The position numbers and the translations under genes were made by a program. The notes under the pieces are model-generated. The model ran no database searches. It saw only the letters and a program-made list of their open reading frames with translations, and had not been told where the DNA came from. From positions 17,238 through 81,237 of the forward strand of contig CAYGPJ010000016.1 of NCBI GenBank assembly GCA_964351865.1: a stretch of DNA of 64,000 bases, read 5' to 3'. This stretch comes from JBCDJI01 sp964351865 (GTDB lineage: Bacteria; Verrucomicrobiota; Verrucomicrobiia; Methylacidiphilales; JBCBYL01). Of this stretch, positions 52,593 through 62,052 are shown piece after piece (positions within the stretch are counted from its first letter, which is position 1; every line of letters starts with the position of its first letter).

Positions 52593-54815
52593 ATGAACTT
52601 TAGTCGCGTGTTACTCTATGCAGGGACGGTCATGGTTATGGCTTTTATAAGTTGTAACTCTCCCGAGCGAACCTCCCCTCAAGATTTATTGTTACCAATA
52701 GATCACTGGGAACAGCCAGCAGCTGGTGTGTGGAAAGTAACGATAGGGAATGACAGCCCTGAAATGCTCTACACGGATCTGGCGGCTGAGCCTCCTCGCC
52801 TTGAATCACTGGATCAGATGGGACCAGTCAACTTCCCTTTCGAGCCTGGTGATATCCGTTATGGCATGCTGCAAAACGGGAAAATACAAATTCGAGTTCC
52901 CTGTGATCCCGATGAAAAGATCTATGGTTTTGGTCTGCAACTCGATGGCTTAGATCACACGAAAGAGGTGATGCAGCTCAGCGTGGATCACTGGAATCGC
53001 GGGGGAGGAAAGACCCACGCCCCGGTTCCGTTTTACGTCTCATCCAAAGGGTATGGGGTGTTTTTCAATACGGCGAGTTACCTGAAGGTTTACGTGGCTA
53101 CCGGCAACCGGAAAGATGCCAGTGTCCGAGAGCCAGAGGTCGATCGAAATCCTCCACCGGATGAAATCAGTCAACAGCCGGGCGAGTGGAACTCTCAGCC
53201 GCGTGGTGATGCCGTGGAAGCAACGGTGCAGGCCTCCGGGATGGAATTGGTGGTCTTCGCGGGTCAATCCCCTTTGGAAGTCGTGCAGCGATACAATCTT
53301 TACTGTGGGGGTGGAGCACTGCCTCCGCTGTGGGGCTTAGGCTTCTGGCACCGGATGCACGCCCAAGCGGATGCGGATGCGGTGATTCAGGAAGTCGCAG
53401 ACTTTGAAAAGCACGCTATCCCTTTGGATGTGATCGGGCTGGAGCCCGGGTGGATGACCAAATCTTACCCCTGCACCTACGAATGGCAGAAAAAACGTTT
53501 TGCGGATCCGGCGGGCTTCTCTCAAGCACTGCTGCAACAAGGGATTCGGCTCAACTTGTGGATCAATCCTTATATCTCCGAGCATGCGGGACTTTACAAA
53601 CCGATGTATCCACTTTCCGGAACACACATGGTGTGGCTTGGGTTGGTGCCCGACTACACCCTGCCGCAAGCCCGTGAATCACTACGGGAACAATTCCAGT
53701 CGGACCACATTGATATTGGAATTTCTGGATACAAGGTCGATGAGGTAGATGGCTATGACCGCTGGCTCTGGCCGGATCATGCGACGTTTCCTTCCGGGCA
53801 TTCGGCAGCGGCGATGCGTCAAACTTATGGAATGCAGATGCAAAAAACTCTCTACGACGGGCTTTTTAAACAGAAGAATCAACGAACTTACGGCAAGGTG
53901 CGAGCGACTAATGGCGCAGCTTCTGCATTTCCATTCGTAATGTATTCGGATTCTTATAATCATGCAGAATACATCACCGGTATCTCTGCCGCCAGTTTGT
54001 CAGGGATTCTCTGGAGTCCTGAGCTTCGGAAGGCGGACAGCGCACGGGAATGGCTCAATCGAATGCAAACGGTATGCTTTTCTCATCTGGCTCAACTCAA
54101 TGCATGGGCTTCAGGCGAAAAGCCCTGGAGCTATCCTGAAATGACAGATTCGGTGCGCGAAGTGATCGAGTTGCGGATGCGTCTGCTTCCTTATCTCTAC
54201 ACGGCATTTGCCGAATATCATTTGCGGGGGACTCCCCCCATTCGCGCGATGATTTTGGAAGATGAACGGCTCGGCGCTATAAACACCGTTAAGGAGCAAG
54301 AACTTGATGGGGTAACCAATCCCTATTCGGTAGACCAGATCATTGAAAAAAATGATCAGTTCATGTTCGGACCTGATATTTTAGTAGCTCCTTTTTACGG
54401 GCCGGAATATGAGGTGGAGCGCGAGGTTATTCTACCATCGGGAAACTGGTATGACTTTTATACAGGTGATCTCATGGGGAACGGTGAAAACATCCGAGTG
54501 ACTGCGGAACAAACGGGAAACAGGATTCCGCTCTATGTGCGCGAAGGTGCCGTGATCCCGATGTTGGCCGAGCCTGTCAGAAAGGTTCAGGCAGCTATGG
54601 GGGCAGCGCTAGTCGTTCGTCATTACGGGACGACCGCAGGTGCCTGCATGATTTATGAAGACGACACCAATACCTTTAACTATCAACGGGGTGACTATGG
54701 TTTACGTTCGGTGAGCGTTGGTGGCGATGGTCTATTCTCGGTAGAGGTCGTCAAGTCGGGGCCTAAGTTGTTTGGAGAAATCCGCGGGGTGGAGCAAATG
54801 TCGTTACGCGAGTAG
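52593..54815 (+). CDS. GH31-family alpha-glycosidase (lipoprotein)
   Basis: 740 residues from the ATG at 52593, preferred over 52578 because AGGA lies seven bases upstream and a lipoprotein signal (F-I-S-C, Cys21) starts there. An N-terminal beta-sandwich leads into a TIM barrel with W-G-L-G-F-W near 247-252 and G-L-E-P-G-W-M near 282-288. The nucleophile is D383 in Y-K-V-D-E, and the acid/base candidate is D453 in Y-S-D-S-Y. C-terminal sandwich domains include P-L-Y-V-R-E-G-A-V-I-P. It releases alpha-linked glucose, xylose or galactose; specificity unknown. Flanked by the two TonB-like/PA14-like genes. Confidence 0.94.
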   Translation: MNFSRVLLYAGTVMVMAFISCNSPERTSPQDLLLPIDHWEQPAAGVWKVTIGNDSPEMLYTDLAAEPPRLESLDQMGPVNFPFEPGDIRYGMLQNGKIQIRVPCDPDEKIYGFGLQLDGLDHTKEVMQLSVDHWNRGGGKTHAPVPFYVSSKGYGVFFNTASYLKVYVATGNRKDASVREPEVDRNPPPDEISQQPGEWNSQPRGDAVEATVQASGMELVVFAGQSPLEVVQRYNLYCGGGALPPLWGLGFWHRMHAQADADAVIQEVADFEKHAIPLDVIGLEPGWMTKSYPCTYEWQKKRFADPAGFSQALLQQGIRLNLWINPYISEHAGLYKPMYPLSGTHMVWLGLVPDYTLPQARESLREQFQSDHIDIGISGYKVDEVDGYDRWLWPDHATFPSGHSAAAMRQTYGMQMQKTLYDGLFKQKNQRTYGKVRATNGAASAFPFVMYSDSYNHAEYITGISAASLSGILWSPELRKADSAREWLNRMQTVCFSHLAQLNAWASGEKPWSYPEMTDSVREVIELRMRLLPYLYTAFAEYHLRGTPPIRAMILEDERLGAINTVKEQELDGVTNPYSVDQIIEKNDQFMFGPDILVAPFYGPEYEVEREVILPSGNWYDFYTGDLMGNGENIRVTAEQTGNRIPLYVREGAVIPMLAEPVRKVQAAMGAALVVRHYGTTAGACMIYEDDTNTFNYQRGDYGLRSVSVGGDGLFSVEVVKSGPKLFGEIRGVEQMSLRE

Positions 54816-54845
54816 GTTAGGATCATCTGGCAGCTTCGGATAATT

Positions 54846-55289
54846 TTACACTTGGAAGTTCTCCAGCGGATGTATCCTGCGTGCCATTTGCCTATCCCCG
54901 ACGATAAAAGCGATATCATCAAACGTTCCATCCGGAACCCGTTTAAAGTCAAAAGTGCCGGTTAAGGACGCGGACAGGTTAAAAAATTGACTGTGAATCA
55001 GATATCCGTCAGGTAAGTCGGTATCGATTAAGTTAGGGGAGGTTACGTGACCTGATAATCCGCGCGAGCAGTCCGCGCCGTCACTTTCTTGCCCGGAACT
55101 GCAGGTAACATAGACTGGGGAACCCGCTTCCGTGATCAGGGGTTCATTGGCGGGAGCGAGGCGAGGTGCGTTCGGCACTCGAAGACTCAAATTTCCGACG
55201 ACAGACACCGCACTGAGATTGGCAGCCATGGCAAGAAACAAGATCGAGCTGAGATGTGAAATCTTCTGCTTCACGTATTGATTAACCAT
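54846..55289 (-). CDS. Small secreted protein of unknown function
   Basis: 147 residues from the ATG at 55289, which opens a signal peptide (to about L-S-A, residue 27). The open frame continues upstream across the start of the next gene, but only this part has protein-like content. Two Cys pairs are possible (C-S-S-G-Q and D-C-S-R). The C-terminal half (F-F-N-L-S-A-S-L-T-G-T-F-D-F) resembles beta strands of secreted PEP-CTERM-type proteins, but no sorting tail is present. It is convergent with the GH31 gene (30 bp). Family not recognised. Confidence 0.5.
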   Translation of the reverse strand: MVNQYVKQKISHLSSILFLAMAANLSAVSVVGNLSLRVPNAPRLAPANEPLITEAGSPVYVTCSSGQESDGADCSRGLSGHVTSPNLIDTDLPDGYLIHSQFFNLSASLTGTFDFKRVPDGTFDDIAFIVGDRQMARRIHPLENFQV

Positions 55290-55478
55290 GTCAGTCCGCT
55301 GAAGTCGAACCGGGCCGACAAGGATTAGGGCGAATGATTCGTGTTGGACGGAGGCTATAGGTAGTGAGAATTGCACCCAAACGCACTTCCTGCGGTCAGC
55401 TTTTGTTTTTATTAAATAGTCATGATCGCTAGCATAATAAATATTGCATCCATCAAATGGCGGCATTACTATTTTTTC

Positions 55479-56684
55479 ATGCTTAAGACAACGGAGCAGG
55501 CTCCTCCCAAGAAGAAATTTCGGATTGCGACATCCATCTCTTTGGTTGTTTCGGTCTGTGTGCATGCGGCAATTTTTCTGGTAGTGGGTGGGGTGGTGAT
55601 TTTTGAAGGAAAACTCCCCCAAAATATGTTTGAATCTGCAGCGGGCGGGTTTATTGACGAGTCACCTGCGGTGGAAATGGAAATGCCGCCCATGCTGGAA
55701 GAAGAGATGTCGCCGGAGGTGATGGATGACATGAGCGAAAGCGAATCGCTCGATGCTCCGGCAGAGATGACCGATTTTACACCCGATGTAATCAGTTCAA
55801 CGCTCACGAGCACCACCTTCAGTTTGCCTAAGCCTATGGCGTTGCCAACGTTGACGACCGGGATGGCTAGTTCGAGGGTGGGTGGCACCGGAGGTCAGGG
55901 GGCTTCCAAAGGCGGTCCCGGGGTCGGTAAAATAAAAATGGGATCACTCTTTGGAAGTCGAAACTTAGGAGGAGGCGCGCTGACCGGCTATTTGTATGAC
56001 TTTAAACAGGACAGGAAAAAGGAGTCTACGTCTGTTGGGGTGGCCTACCAGGGGAATGGTAAAGGGGGAACGAAGGCCTATGCAGAAGTGTTAGATCGAT
56101 TTATCAAAAATTGGGATGAGGCGGAGCTTGAGGATTATTTTCGCTCAGATGATCCTTTGTCCATTACCCAGTTTGTGATGCCTCAAATGAATGCAAGTGA
56201 AGCTCCCAAAGCATTTGAGGTAGAAAAAAATGTCAAGCCATCGGGCTGGATGATTAATTACAGTGGGAAAATGTCACCACCTCACACGGGCACATTTCGG
56301 TTTGCGGGTCTGGGGGACGACGTATTAATTGTCAGGGTAGATGGTAAAGTGGTGTTTGATGGAAGTTGGTCACATTACTCGAAAGTAGATGGGGTGCGTG
56401 AAAAAATCGGAAAATCATTCACAGGTTCTTCGATGTGGGGAGGTAAATGGATCAAGTTACGTTCCGGACAAACCTATACCATGGAGGTGATTTTTGGTGA
56501 AGTTCCGGGCGGGAAATGCAGCGCCTTTTTGCTGGTGCAGGACAAAGACGAAAATTATGAACAGCATCTGCGTGGCTACCCGATATTACCGGTGTTTCAG
56601 ATGTTGCCGACCGAGATTCCCAAGTATAGCGACAAAGAGGGGTTTCGAGTCCTGGAAGACGGCCTGGTTTTCGGGGTAGAGTAG
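55479..56684 (+). CDS. TonB-like helix protein with PA14-like C-terminal domain (copy 2)
   Basis: 401 residues from the ATG at 55479; the frame start at 55422 adds an unlikely leader. It matches copy 1 domain for domain: K-K-K-F-R-I-A-T-S, helix with S-V-C-V-H (S-x3-H), V-G-G-V-V-I-F-E-G-K, an acidic Glu/Met/Pro region, F-G-S-R-N with L-Y-D-F, and a C-terminal sandwich with T-G-T-F-R-F-A-G and V-L-I-V-R-V-D-G-K. The linker and central parts have diverged. It is the last gene before the Verru_Chthon A region (320 bp gap). Function unknown; duplication implies a role worth keeping in two forms. Confidence 0.85.
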   Translation: MLKTTEQAPPKKKFRIATSISLVVSVCVHAAIFLVVGGVVIFEGKLPQNMFESAAGGFIDESPAVEMEMPPMLEEEMSPEVMDDMSESESLDAPAEMTDFTPDVISSTLTSTTFSLPKPMALPTLTTGMASSRVGGTGGQGASKGGPGVGKIKMGSLFGSRNLGGGALTGYLYDFKQDRKKESTSVGVAYQGNGKGGTKAYAEVLDRFIKNWDEAELEDYFRSDDPLSITQFVMPQMNASEAPKAFEVEKNVKPSGWMINYSGKMSPPHTGTFRFAGLGDDVLIVRVDGKVVFDGSWSHYSKVDGVREKIGKSFTGSSMWGGKWIKLRSGQTYTMEVIFGEVPGGKCSAFLLVQDKDENYEQHLRGYPILPVFQMLPTEIPKYSDKEGFRVLEDGLVFGVE

Positions 56685-57004
56685 CCGTTGCTCTGCCTAG
56701 CCAGCCTATTCCTCATTTGGTATGACTATCCGCCTCCCGAGCGAACATCCCCAATAAGATCTGAGATCGCGAATCTTCGGGCTACCCCCGATGCCGTAAG
56801 TTACCAATGAGTTTTCTTACTCTTTGAGGGCTTGACATTGTAAATACATAATATCATTATATTAGATATTATTTATTATAAAAAACCGGATGAAACTCCT
56901 AAAGAACATCATATCTTCCTGTATTTCAGGTCTGATCGTGCGACATTCATACTGGCATCACAGCATCTCGATGGGAAAAGATGGGGGCGTAATCATGCAG
57001 GCTA
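56685..57004. other. Leader region of the Verru_Chthon gene, with a small ORF
   Basis: 320 bp with a strongly AT-rich centre. An ATG at 56890 opens a 53-codon frame (M-K-L-L-K-N-I-I-S-S-C-I-S-G) ending at 57051 and overlapping the start of the Verru_Chthon gene. This could be a leader peptide for translational coupling, or nothing. No RNA gene recognised. Confidence 0.4.
56832..56860 (+). promoter_or_regulatory. Candidate sigma-70 promoter for Verru_Chthon A
   Basis: TTGACA at 56832-56837 is a perfect -35 box; 17 bp later CATTAT (56855-56860) is a fair -10. Placed 145 bp upstream of the GTG start at 57005 and 30 bp before the small ORF at 56890. Confidence 0.45.
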
Positions 57005-60000
57005 GTGGTGATTCAAAATGGGAGCAAGCGGGTCGTGTTCACACGTCGTGATATCCAGCGGGCACTGAAAACGCCTAGACGCGGAGCTGCTCTGGTCATT
57101 GTGCTCGGCATGCTGGTGCTGCTGCTGGGGCTGATTTTAGCTTTTTTGGCCAGCAGTGGCATCAATCGTCAGACATCGGTCAGCAGTGCCAATTTAACCG
57201 CGGTCGAATTGCTGACGACGCTGGCGCAAAATAATATCATTGGCGGACTGCAACGGGAAATCAGGAATTCCACTCACAGCATCGAGTATACGGCTCCCAA
57301 TACCCTGCCGCTGCCCGGGGAGGATCGGGTGACGTTATTCCTTCCTCGTACTCCCGCAGATGCGGTGCCGGAACTCGAACTCAATGGTCTCACCGCAACT
57401 GACCTGATCGGCAACGGAATGGAAAATCTACTCAAAGTCAGCACGAATTCCAATTCGACGCCCACCGACGCCAAGTCCTTAAATGGGCGGCAATTGACGC
57501 CGGAACGCTGGAATAAACCGCTGTTGATGCAAAGAGCTCAGCCCAACGGTTCCGATGACAGTCCTCCCAGTAACTTCCCCGTTCCGGAGTGGATTTTGGT
57601 GGCACGCGATGGCTCAAACCCGGCCACCATCAATGACGCCAGATGGGATCGCGATATGAATAGTCGCGACACCGTCGTCGGACGTTATGCTTACGTGGTG
57701 TATAATCAGGGCGGCTTGCTCGATGCCAATATCGCTGGCTACCCGGCTTCCGCCGATGCCGGGGCCGATCTGGATGGCGATGCCTCGGCTGACATTGCCG
57801 ACCCCGTTGGGTTCAAGCCCAGTTCGGCTTATGCTGACCTGACCATTCCCGAAATCGGTCTGGACCCAGCCGAAATCAACACCTGGATTGAGGGTTGGCG
57901 GAACCAGGCCACCTTCAATGCCACGGATCCCGCCGCGGAATATTTTAAACTCAATTTGCGCAATCAATCCGGCTTCCTCTCCCCATCCAACACAGCTGCT
58001 ACCGCCGGAGTCACCGACCGCATGTTCATCAGCCGCCAACAACTCATCACCTTTTTTGAAGACAAGCTGGGGGGCAAAAACACGGACCTGATGGACACCC
58101 TCCAGTATTTTTCCACCTTCAGCCGCTCGCTCAACCAACCCACCTTTTACCGCATGCAGGGGCAGGACATTTCGCTGCCAAATTATAATTCGAATGCCCC
58201 ACAGGTTTCGACCAATTGGGAAACGGTCAGGATCAACAACAATAACCCGGCCCCCGATTATTGGGCGAACCCCAGTGACAGGGGGAATTCCGCCAACGGC
58301 CAGGATGCGATCGTCAATCCGATCATTCCCTCCATTACCATGAAGGGCACGGGCACGGAACCGCGAATTGACGGCTCTTCCATCCGGGAAGGTGATCCGG
58401 TGCTCAACAAACGTTTTCCGCTCGATCGCTTGCTTTGGGTGACTTACAAGGGACCGAGTGAAAAGCTCGGTTCGACCGATCCTCTGGTCGCGGCGCTCAA
58501 AAAGGAAGGCATCACGCAGGATCAACTCGATCAGGGAACCGCCAAAAACATTGAGAAGGCATTCGGACTTCGCTGGGTCGGCCCTAATGGCAATTCAACC
58601 GACTACAATATCGGCGGCCACTGGATATACGATGCCCACAGCTCCGCCAACCCCATAGATATCCTCGAAGTCGTGGCCGATGAAAATCGCGAGCCGGACT
58701 TTTTTGAAATCCTGAAGGCGACGGTGGATGTGGGAGCCATTGGACGTGCGCGCAAGGGCTTTCAGGCGGACTCGCGGAATGAGCCAGTCTACCTCGACCA
58801 AATCCGGATGGATTCATTCATCAATAATCAAATCTTCCAGATTGGCGCGAACATGATCGATCAGGTCCATCCCGAAAATTACCCGACCCACATCGTTGTT
58901 CCCAATCAGGCGGGAATGGTTCGCAATACCGCCCTATCATTCTGGGGTACCGTGGATTTGCCCTACCTGTATGGAACTACCTTCGGGACGGTGCTGGTGG
59001 CAAGTCCCGCCGTCCCTCCCACAAATCCAGACAGCCCTGACTTGGAGCCTGCTCTTCCCGCGTTGGCCGGTGTCCTGGTAGGAGAAATCACCGCCGACAC
59101 CGGGGCCTTTGTCAATTTGCAGTTTCCCATCCTGTGGAATCCCCACGGCCAAAGGGCAAGTGCGCTGCCCCCCTCATTGACTCCGCAAAATTTTCGCATC
59201 TGCGTCACTTCCAGCCAAATGGCCATTCCTTCAGAAATTGGAGATCCCAGCCCGATTGGAGGCAACAGTATCGAAAAATTCAATCCGGCGATCCCTGCCG
59301 ACATGAGAGACGACGGCGGACGAACCGCGGTGGATGGAACCATGCGCCAGTTTGTCCAACCGGACTGGCAGAGCAATGCAAGCGGTGTCGATGCCGTAAG
59401 CATGGGGGTGATTCGTTTCGCCGCAAATGACCCCACCGCTTTGATTTTCGATGTGAACGACCCGGCACTATTCCGTCAGCCCACTCCTTTGATGCGCCCG
59501 AATATCCCGGCAGCCATCAACCTGCGCGTGGAATCAAACCATCAACTTGGAAATGTCAACCTGGGAACGTTGGGAACGGGCACATGGACCTCGGGTGTGC
59601 CCGAGGTCGGTTCCGGTGAGCGCTATTTTGGTTTCTACGCAGGCCGCTTTCCTGTGCGGTATCTCCGTAACTCAACGGAGACCGCCACCGCCAGAAGCAT
59701 CCAGGTGGAGCAGTTGCACGGCGGCTTCACCTACTCGCTGGAATATACCACCGATGGCGGGACGACCTGGTTCCCTTACAAGCAAGTGGTCACTCCGATC
59801 CGCACCACTGCCACCGGACGAGACACGGTGAGTGCCCCCTGGGAATACAATGCATCGTCGAGTGTCCTCCATGCGGTGAACCGCACCAGCTTGGTCAATC
59901 GCTGGCAAATCGTTCTGGACAGTTCGGTAAATGAGCGTTGGCCTTCCTCGGATCCGTGCCGCTTCTTTTTGGATCCGCGCACCAGCCGCTGGTCTGCGGA

Positions 60001-61072
60001 CGGAAAAATGCCGCAACCGGGTTTTTCTCCGAACCCGGCCAGCGGAGTCTTGAGTTCACTTCGTCCCGGCACCGCGCTGGGCGGCCCCAGAACCTCTGTG
60101 GACGTTCGCGACGGTGGAGCCATGAGCAAAACCAGCATGATCATGGACCATCGCGACCTGTTTTACGAAGCCTCGCATTGGTTTAGGAACCTCCTCGGCC
60201 CATCGAACCATGTTCCCTTCTACGATGCCGACAACGTGCTGCGGCGTCCGATGGGGGCGTGGGTGCCCGATACCACATCGGAAAATGCCAGCACGGCCAT
60301 TGGATTGCCTTTGGCCGACGGCGGCGCCAGCACCGAAGGTGCCAATCCTAACCGCTTCAACCGTCCCCTTATTCTACACCGCCCCTTCCGCTCGGTGGCC
60401 GAGCTTTCCTACACCTTTTCGGATGCCCCCTGGCGCAATATCGACTTTTTTACGCCCGAGAGCGGCTTCACTGGACTCTTGGATGTCTTTAGCGTCAGTG
60501 ACAACCAACGCACCGATTCCGTGGTGGCCGGAAAGGTGGATCTCAACACGCGCCAAATGCCGGTGCTCAAATCCCTGCTTGCTGGCGGCTATCGCGATAC
60601 CTTGGATGAAAACATGCCGGAAATTCCGGATAATGTGGCCGAGGCACTGGCCGAAGCCCTGATTCAGCGGACCACTTCCAGCGACCCCGGCCAGGGGCCC
60701 CTATGGAACCTGGCCCATCTGGTAGGACGCTTCGATGCGGTGGTGGATACCCAAGCTACTTCTCCTTCCACTCAGCCGGTTCGTTTTGACGGTTTCAGTG
60801 CGGATCTCGGTGTAGCATCCGGTGCGAATACGCCCGAGGCCATCGTCCAACGACTCCGCGAGGCCCCTATCCGTGTCCTCAGCCAGACCGGTCAAGCGGG
60901 CACCTGGAATTTGCTGGTCGATGTCGTTGCTCAATCCGGCAGATACCCCGCCTCCGCCACCAGCTTAAACAACTTCCTCGTCGAGGCGGAAAAACGGGTG
61001 TGGCTGCATTTGGCGATTGACCGGCTGACCGGAAATTTGATCGACTATGAAATAGAAGTCATTACCGAATAA
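57005..61072 (+). CDS. Verru_Chthon cassette protein A
   Basis: 1355-residue protein of the Verru_Chthon cassette family A (TIGR02600 type), a large pilin-system-like protein known from Verrucomicrobiota. It starts at GTG 57005. A basic R-R-G-A-A-L-V-I-V-L-G at 25-35 leads into one long hydrophobic helix (~28-51), as in pseudopilins and PilX/GspK-like proteins. The ectodomain is Asn/Pro/Thr-rich with many W and Y residues. Recognisable segments include R-R-P-M-G-A-W near 1080 and the K-V-D-L-N-T-R-Q near 1178 with an S-V-S-D-N block, where the fold resembles GspK helical regions. The usual B, C and D partners are not next to it. Role inferred as assembly or secretion of surface pilin-like structures. 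Confidence 0.9.
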   Translation: MVIQNGSKRVVFTRRDIQRALKTPRRGAALVIVLGMLVLLLGLILAFLASSGINRQTSVSSANLTAVELLTTLAQNNIIGGLQREIRNSTHSIEYTAPNTLPLPGEDRVTLFLPRTPADAVPELELNGLTATDLIGNGMENLLKVSTNSNSTPTDAKSLNGRQLTPERWNKPLLMQRAQPNGSDDSPPSNFPVPEWILVARDGSNPATINDARWDRDMNSRDTVVGRYAYVVYNQGGLLDANIAGYPASADAGADLDGDASADIADPVGFKPSSAYADLTIPEIGLDPAEINTWIEGWRNQATFNATDPAAEYFKLNLRNQSGFLSPSNTAATAGVTDRMFISRQQLITFFEDKLGGKNTDLMDTLQYFSTFSRSLNQPTFYRMQGQDISLPNYNSNAPQVSTNWETVRINNNNPAPDYWANPSDRGNSANGQDAIVNPIIPSITMKGTGTEPRIDGSSIREGDPVLNKRFPLDRLLWVTYKGPSEKLGSTDPLVAALKKEGITQDQLDQGTAKNIEKAFGLRWVGPNGNSTDYNIGGHWIYDAHSSANPIDILEVVADENREPDFFEILKATVDVGAIGRARKGFQADSRNEPVYLDQIRMDSFINNQIFQIGANMIDQVHPENYPTHIVVPNQAGMVRNTALSFWGTVDLPYLYGTTFGTVLVASPAVPPTNPDSPDLEPALPALAGVLVGEITADTGAFVNLQFPILWNPHGQRASALPPSLTPQNFRICVTSSQMAIPSEIGDPSPIGGNSIEKFNPAIPADMRDDGGRTAVDGTMRQFVQPDWQSNASGVDAVSMGVIRFAANDPTALIFDVNDPALFRQPTPLMRPNIPAAINLRVESNHQLGNVNLGTLGTGTWTSGVPEVGSGERYFGFYAGRFPVRYLRNSTETATARSIQVEQLHGGFTYSLEYTTDGGTTWFPYKQVVTPIRTTATGRDTVSAPWEYNASSSVLHAVNRTSLVNRWQIVLDSSVNERWPSSDPCRFFLDPRTSRWSADGKMPQPGFSPNPASGVLSSLRPGTALGGPRTSVDVRDGGAMSKTSMIMDHRDLFYEASHWFRNLLGPSNHVPFYDADNVLRRPMGAWVPDTTSENASTAIGLPLADGGASTEGANPNRFNRPLILHRPFRSVAELSYTFSDAPWRNIDFFTPESGFTGLLDVFSVSDNQRTDSVVAGKVDLNTRQMPVLKSLLAGGYRDTLDENMPEIPDNVAEALAEALIQRTTSSDPGQGPLWNLAHLVGRFDAVVDTQATSPSTQPVRFDGFSADLGVASGANTPEAIVQRLREAPIRVLSQTGQAGTWNLLVDVVAQSGRYPASATSLNNFLVEAEKRVWLHLAIDRLTGNLIDYEIEVITE

Positions 61073-61077
61073 TTTGA

Positions 61078-61824
61078 ATGAAAATACGAACAACATCCAT
61101 CCTACGGATCTGCGCCGGTATCGGCATCTGGGGTGCTGGGGCTGCCGCCTTGGCCCAGCCCGCCAGTGAATCGCTTGCAAAGCCACCGCTTCCCAGTGGA
61201 GATCTGGTGCGGCAACTGGCAGCCAAGGAGGCATGGACCATTACCTTCGAATATCTCGGCAACAACCCGACTTCTGCGGATCCAGGTCAGGCCCCGTCAA
61301 ACGGGAAGGGTTTCTCTGCGGAAATACTCCCCCAGCAGGTGCGGGTGACCTCGATGAGCCCCTACTTATCCCTGCGGATTCAAGGCGAGAAGCCTCGGGA
61401 TCGGATTGCTTATTTTATCGCTAATGATCTGGTCTATTCTGAATCCCCAGCAAGGCCGGTCCCGACCCGTATGATCATTGAGGGAGGTGGTGGCAGTGAG
61501 GAGACGTCCCTCCAAGAGCAGATCCTTTTTGCCACCATGGGGAAACAATTCTTCGGCTTCGAGTGGATTACCGCCGGGACGTATATCGGGGTGGAAGCAG
61601 TAGGCGGGACTCGATGTCTTGTTTTTCAAAAGGACGATGCCACGGCCTGGGTAGATCTGGTAAAACGCCAGCCAGTCCTTTGGAAAAAGGGGGCGGAAAC
61701 CCGCTACTTCGTCAAAAACAGCGATCCCACCAGCAATGACATTCCTGAAAACTTGATGCAACGAATCCGGGATCGGAACAAAGATCTGGAAGCGCTCAAA
61801 AAGCCCGTCCTGCGGGGAGGGTGA
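61078..61824 (+). CDS. Secreted protein paired with Verru_Chthon A
   Basis: 248 residues, starting 5 bp after the Verru_Chthon A stop, so co-transcribed. The signal peptide ends near A-L-A-Q (residue 27). The remainder is a soluble alpha/beta protein with the strands W-T-I-T-F-E-Y and Y-L-S-L-R-I-Q-G, a G-G-G-G-S loop near 138, and a basic helical tail. No known domain recognised. Its position implies a function in the same envelope structure. Confidence 0.8.
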   Translation: MKIRTTSILRICAGIGIWGAGAAALAQPASESLAKPPLPSGDLVRQLAAKEAWTITFEYLGNNPTSADPGQAPSNGKGFSAEILPQQVRVTSMSPYLSLRIQGEKPRDRIAYFIANDLVYSESPARPVPTRMIIEGGGGSEETSLQEQILFATMGKQFFGFEWITAGTYIGVEAVGGTRCLVFQKDDATAWVDLVKRQPVLWKKGAETRYFVKNSDPTSNDIPENLMQRIRDRNKDLEALKKPVLRGG

Positions 61825-61922
61825 GAGCCATTTTCTGGCAGCCGGCCGATACGAGAGGGGCCTCGGGTTTCCGAACATCGATCCTCCTGTAGCCCGTCGG
61901 AAAGCGATCATCCTGGTCACAC

Positions 61923-61943
61923 TGTTCGGCGTCTCGCCGAACA
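61923..61943. repeat. Strong 9-bp-stem hairpin
   Basis: TGTTCGGCG, a TCT loop and CGCCGAACA form a perfect hairpin 98 bp after the last plus-strand gene. No T-run follows, so it is not a standard terminator. It is the first of several hairpins in the 800-bp gene-free stretch 61825-62623; a second (CCCGAC/GTCGGG) is at 61965-61986. Confidence 0.6.
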
Positions 61944-62052
61944 GCTTCCCGTAGAAAGCCTTATCCCGACACCCTGCGTGGTCGGGACCCTGCCAAATCG
62001 TCAAAGTATGCGCAATGGACTACTAATACCTAATACCGGATCAAAATGATTA

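Noticed and set aside
52660..56757. Shared sequence CTCCCGAGCGAAC inside the GH31 gene (near 52660) and in the gap after 56684 (near 56734)
   Set aside because: A single 13-base match with weak extension; pairs of this length are expected by chance in 64 kb.
57614..58525. 303-codon open frame on the minus strand
   Set aside because: Lies wholly inside the Verru_Chthon A gene in antisense; no signal or domain pattern; a shadow of GC-rich codon use.
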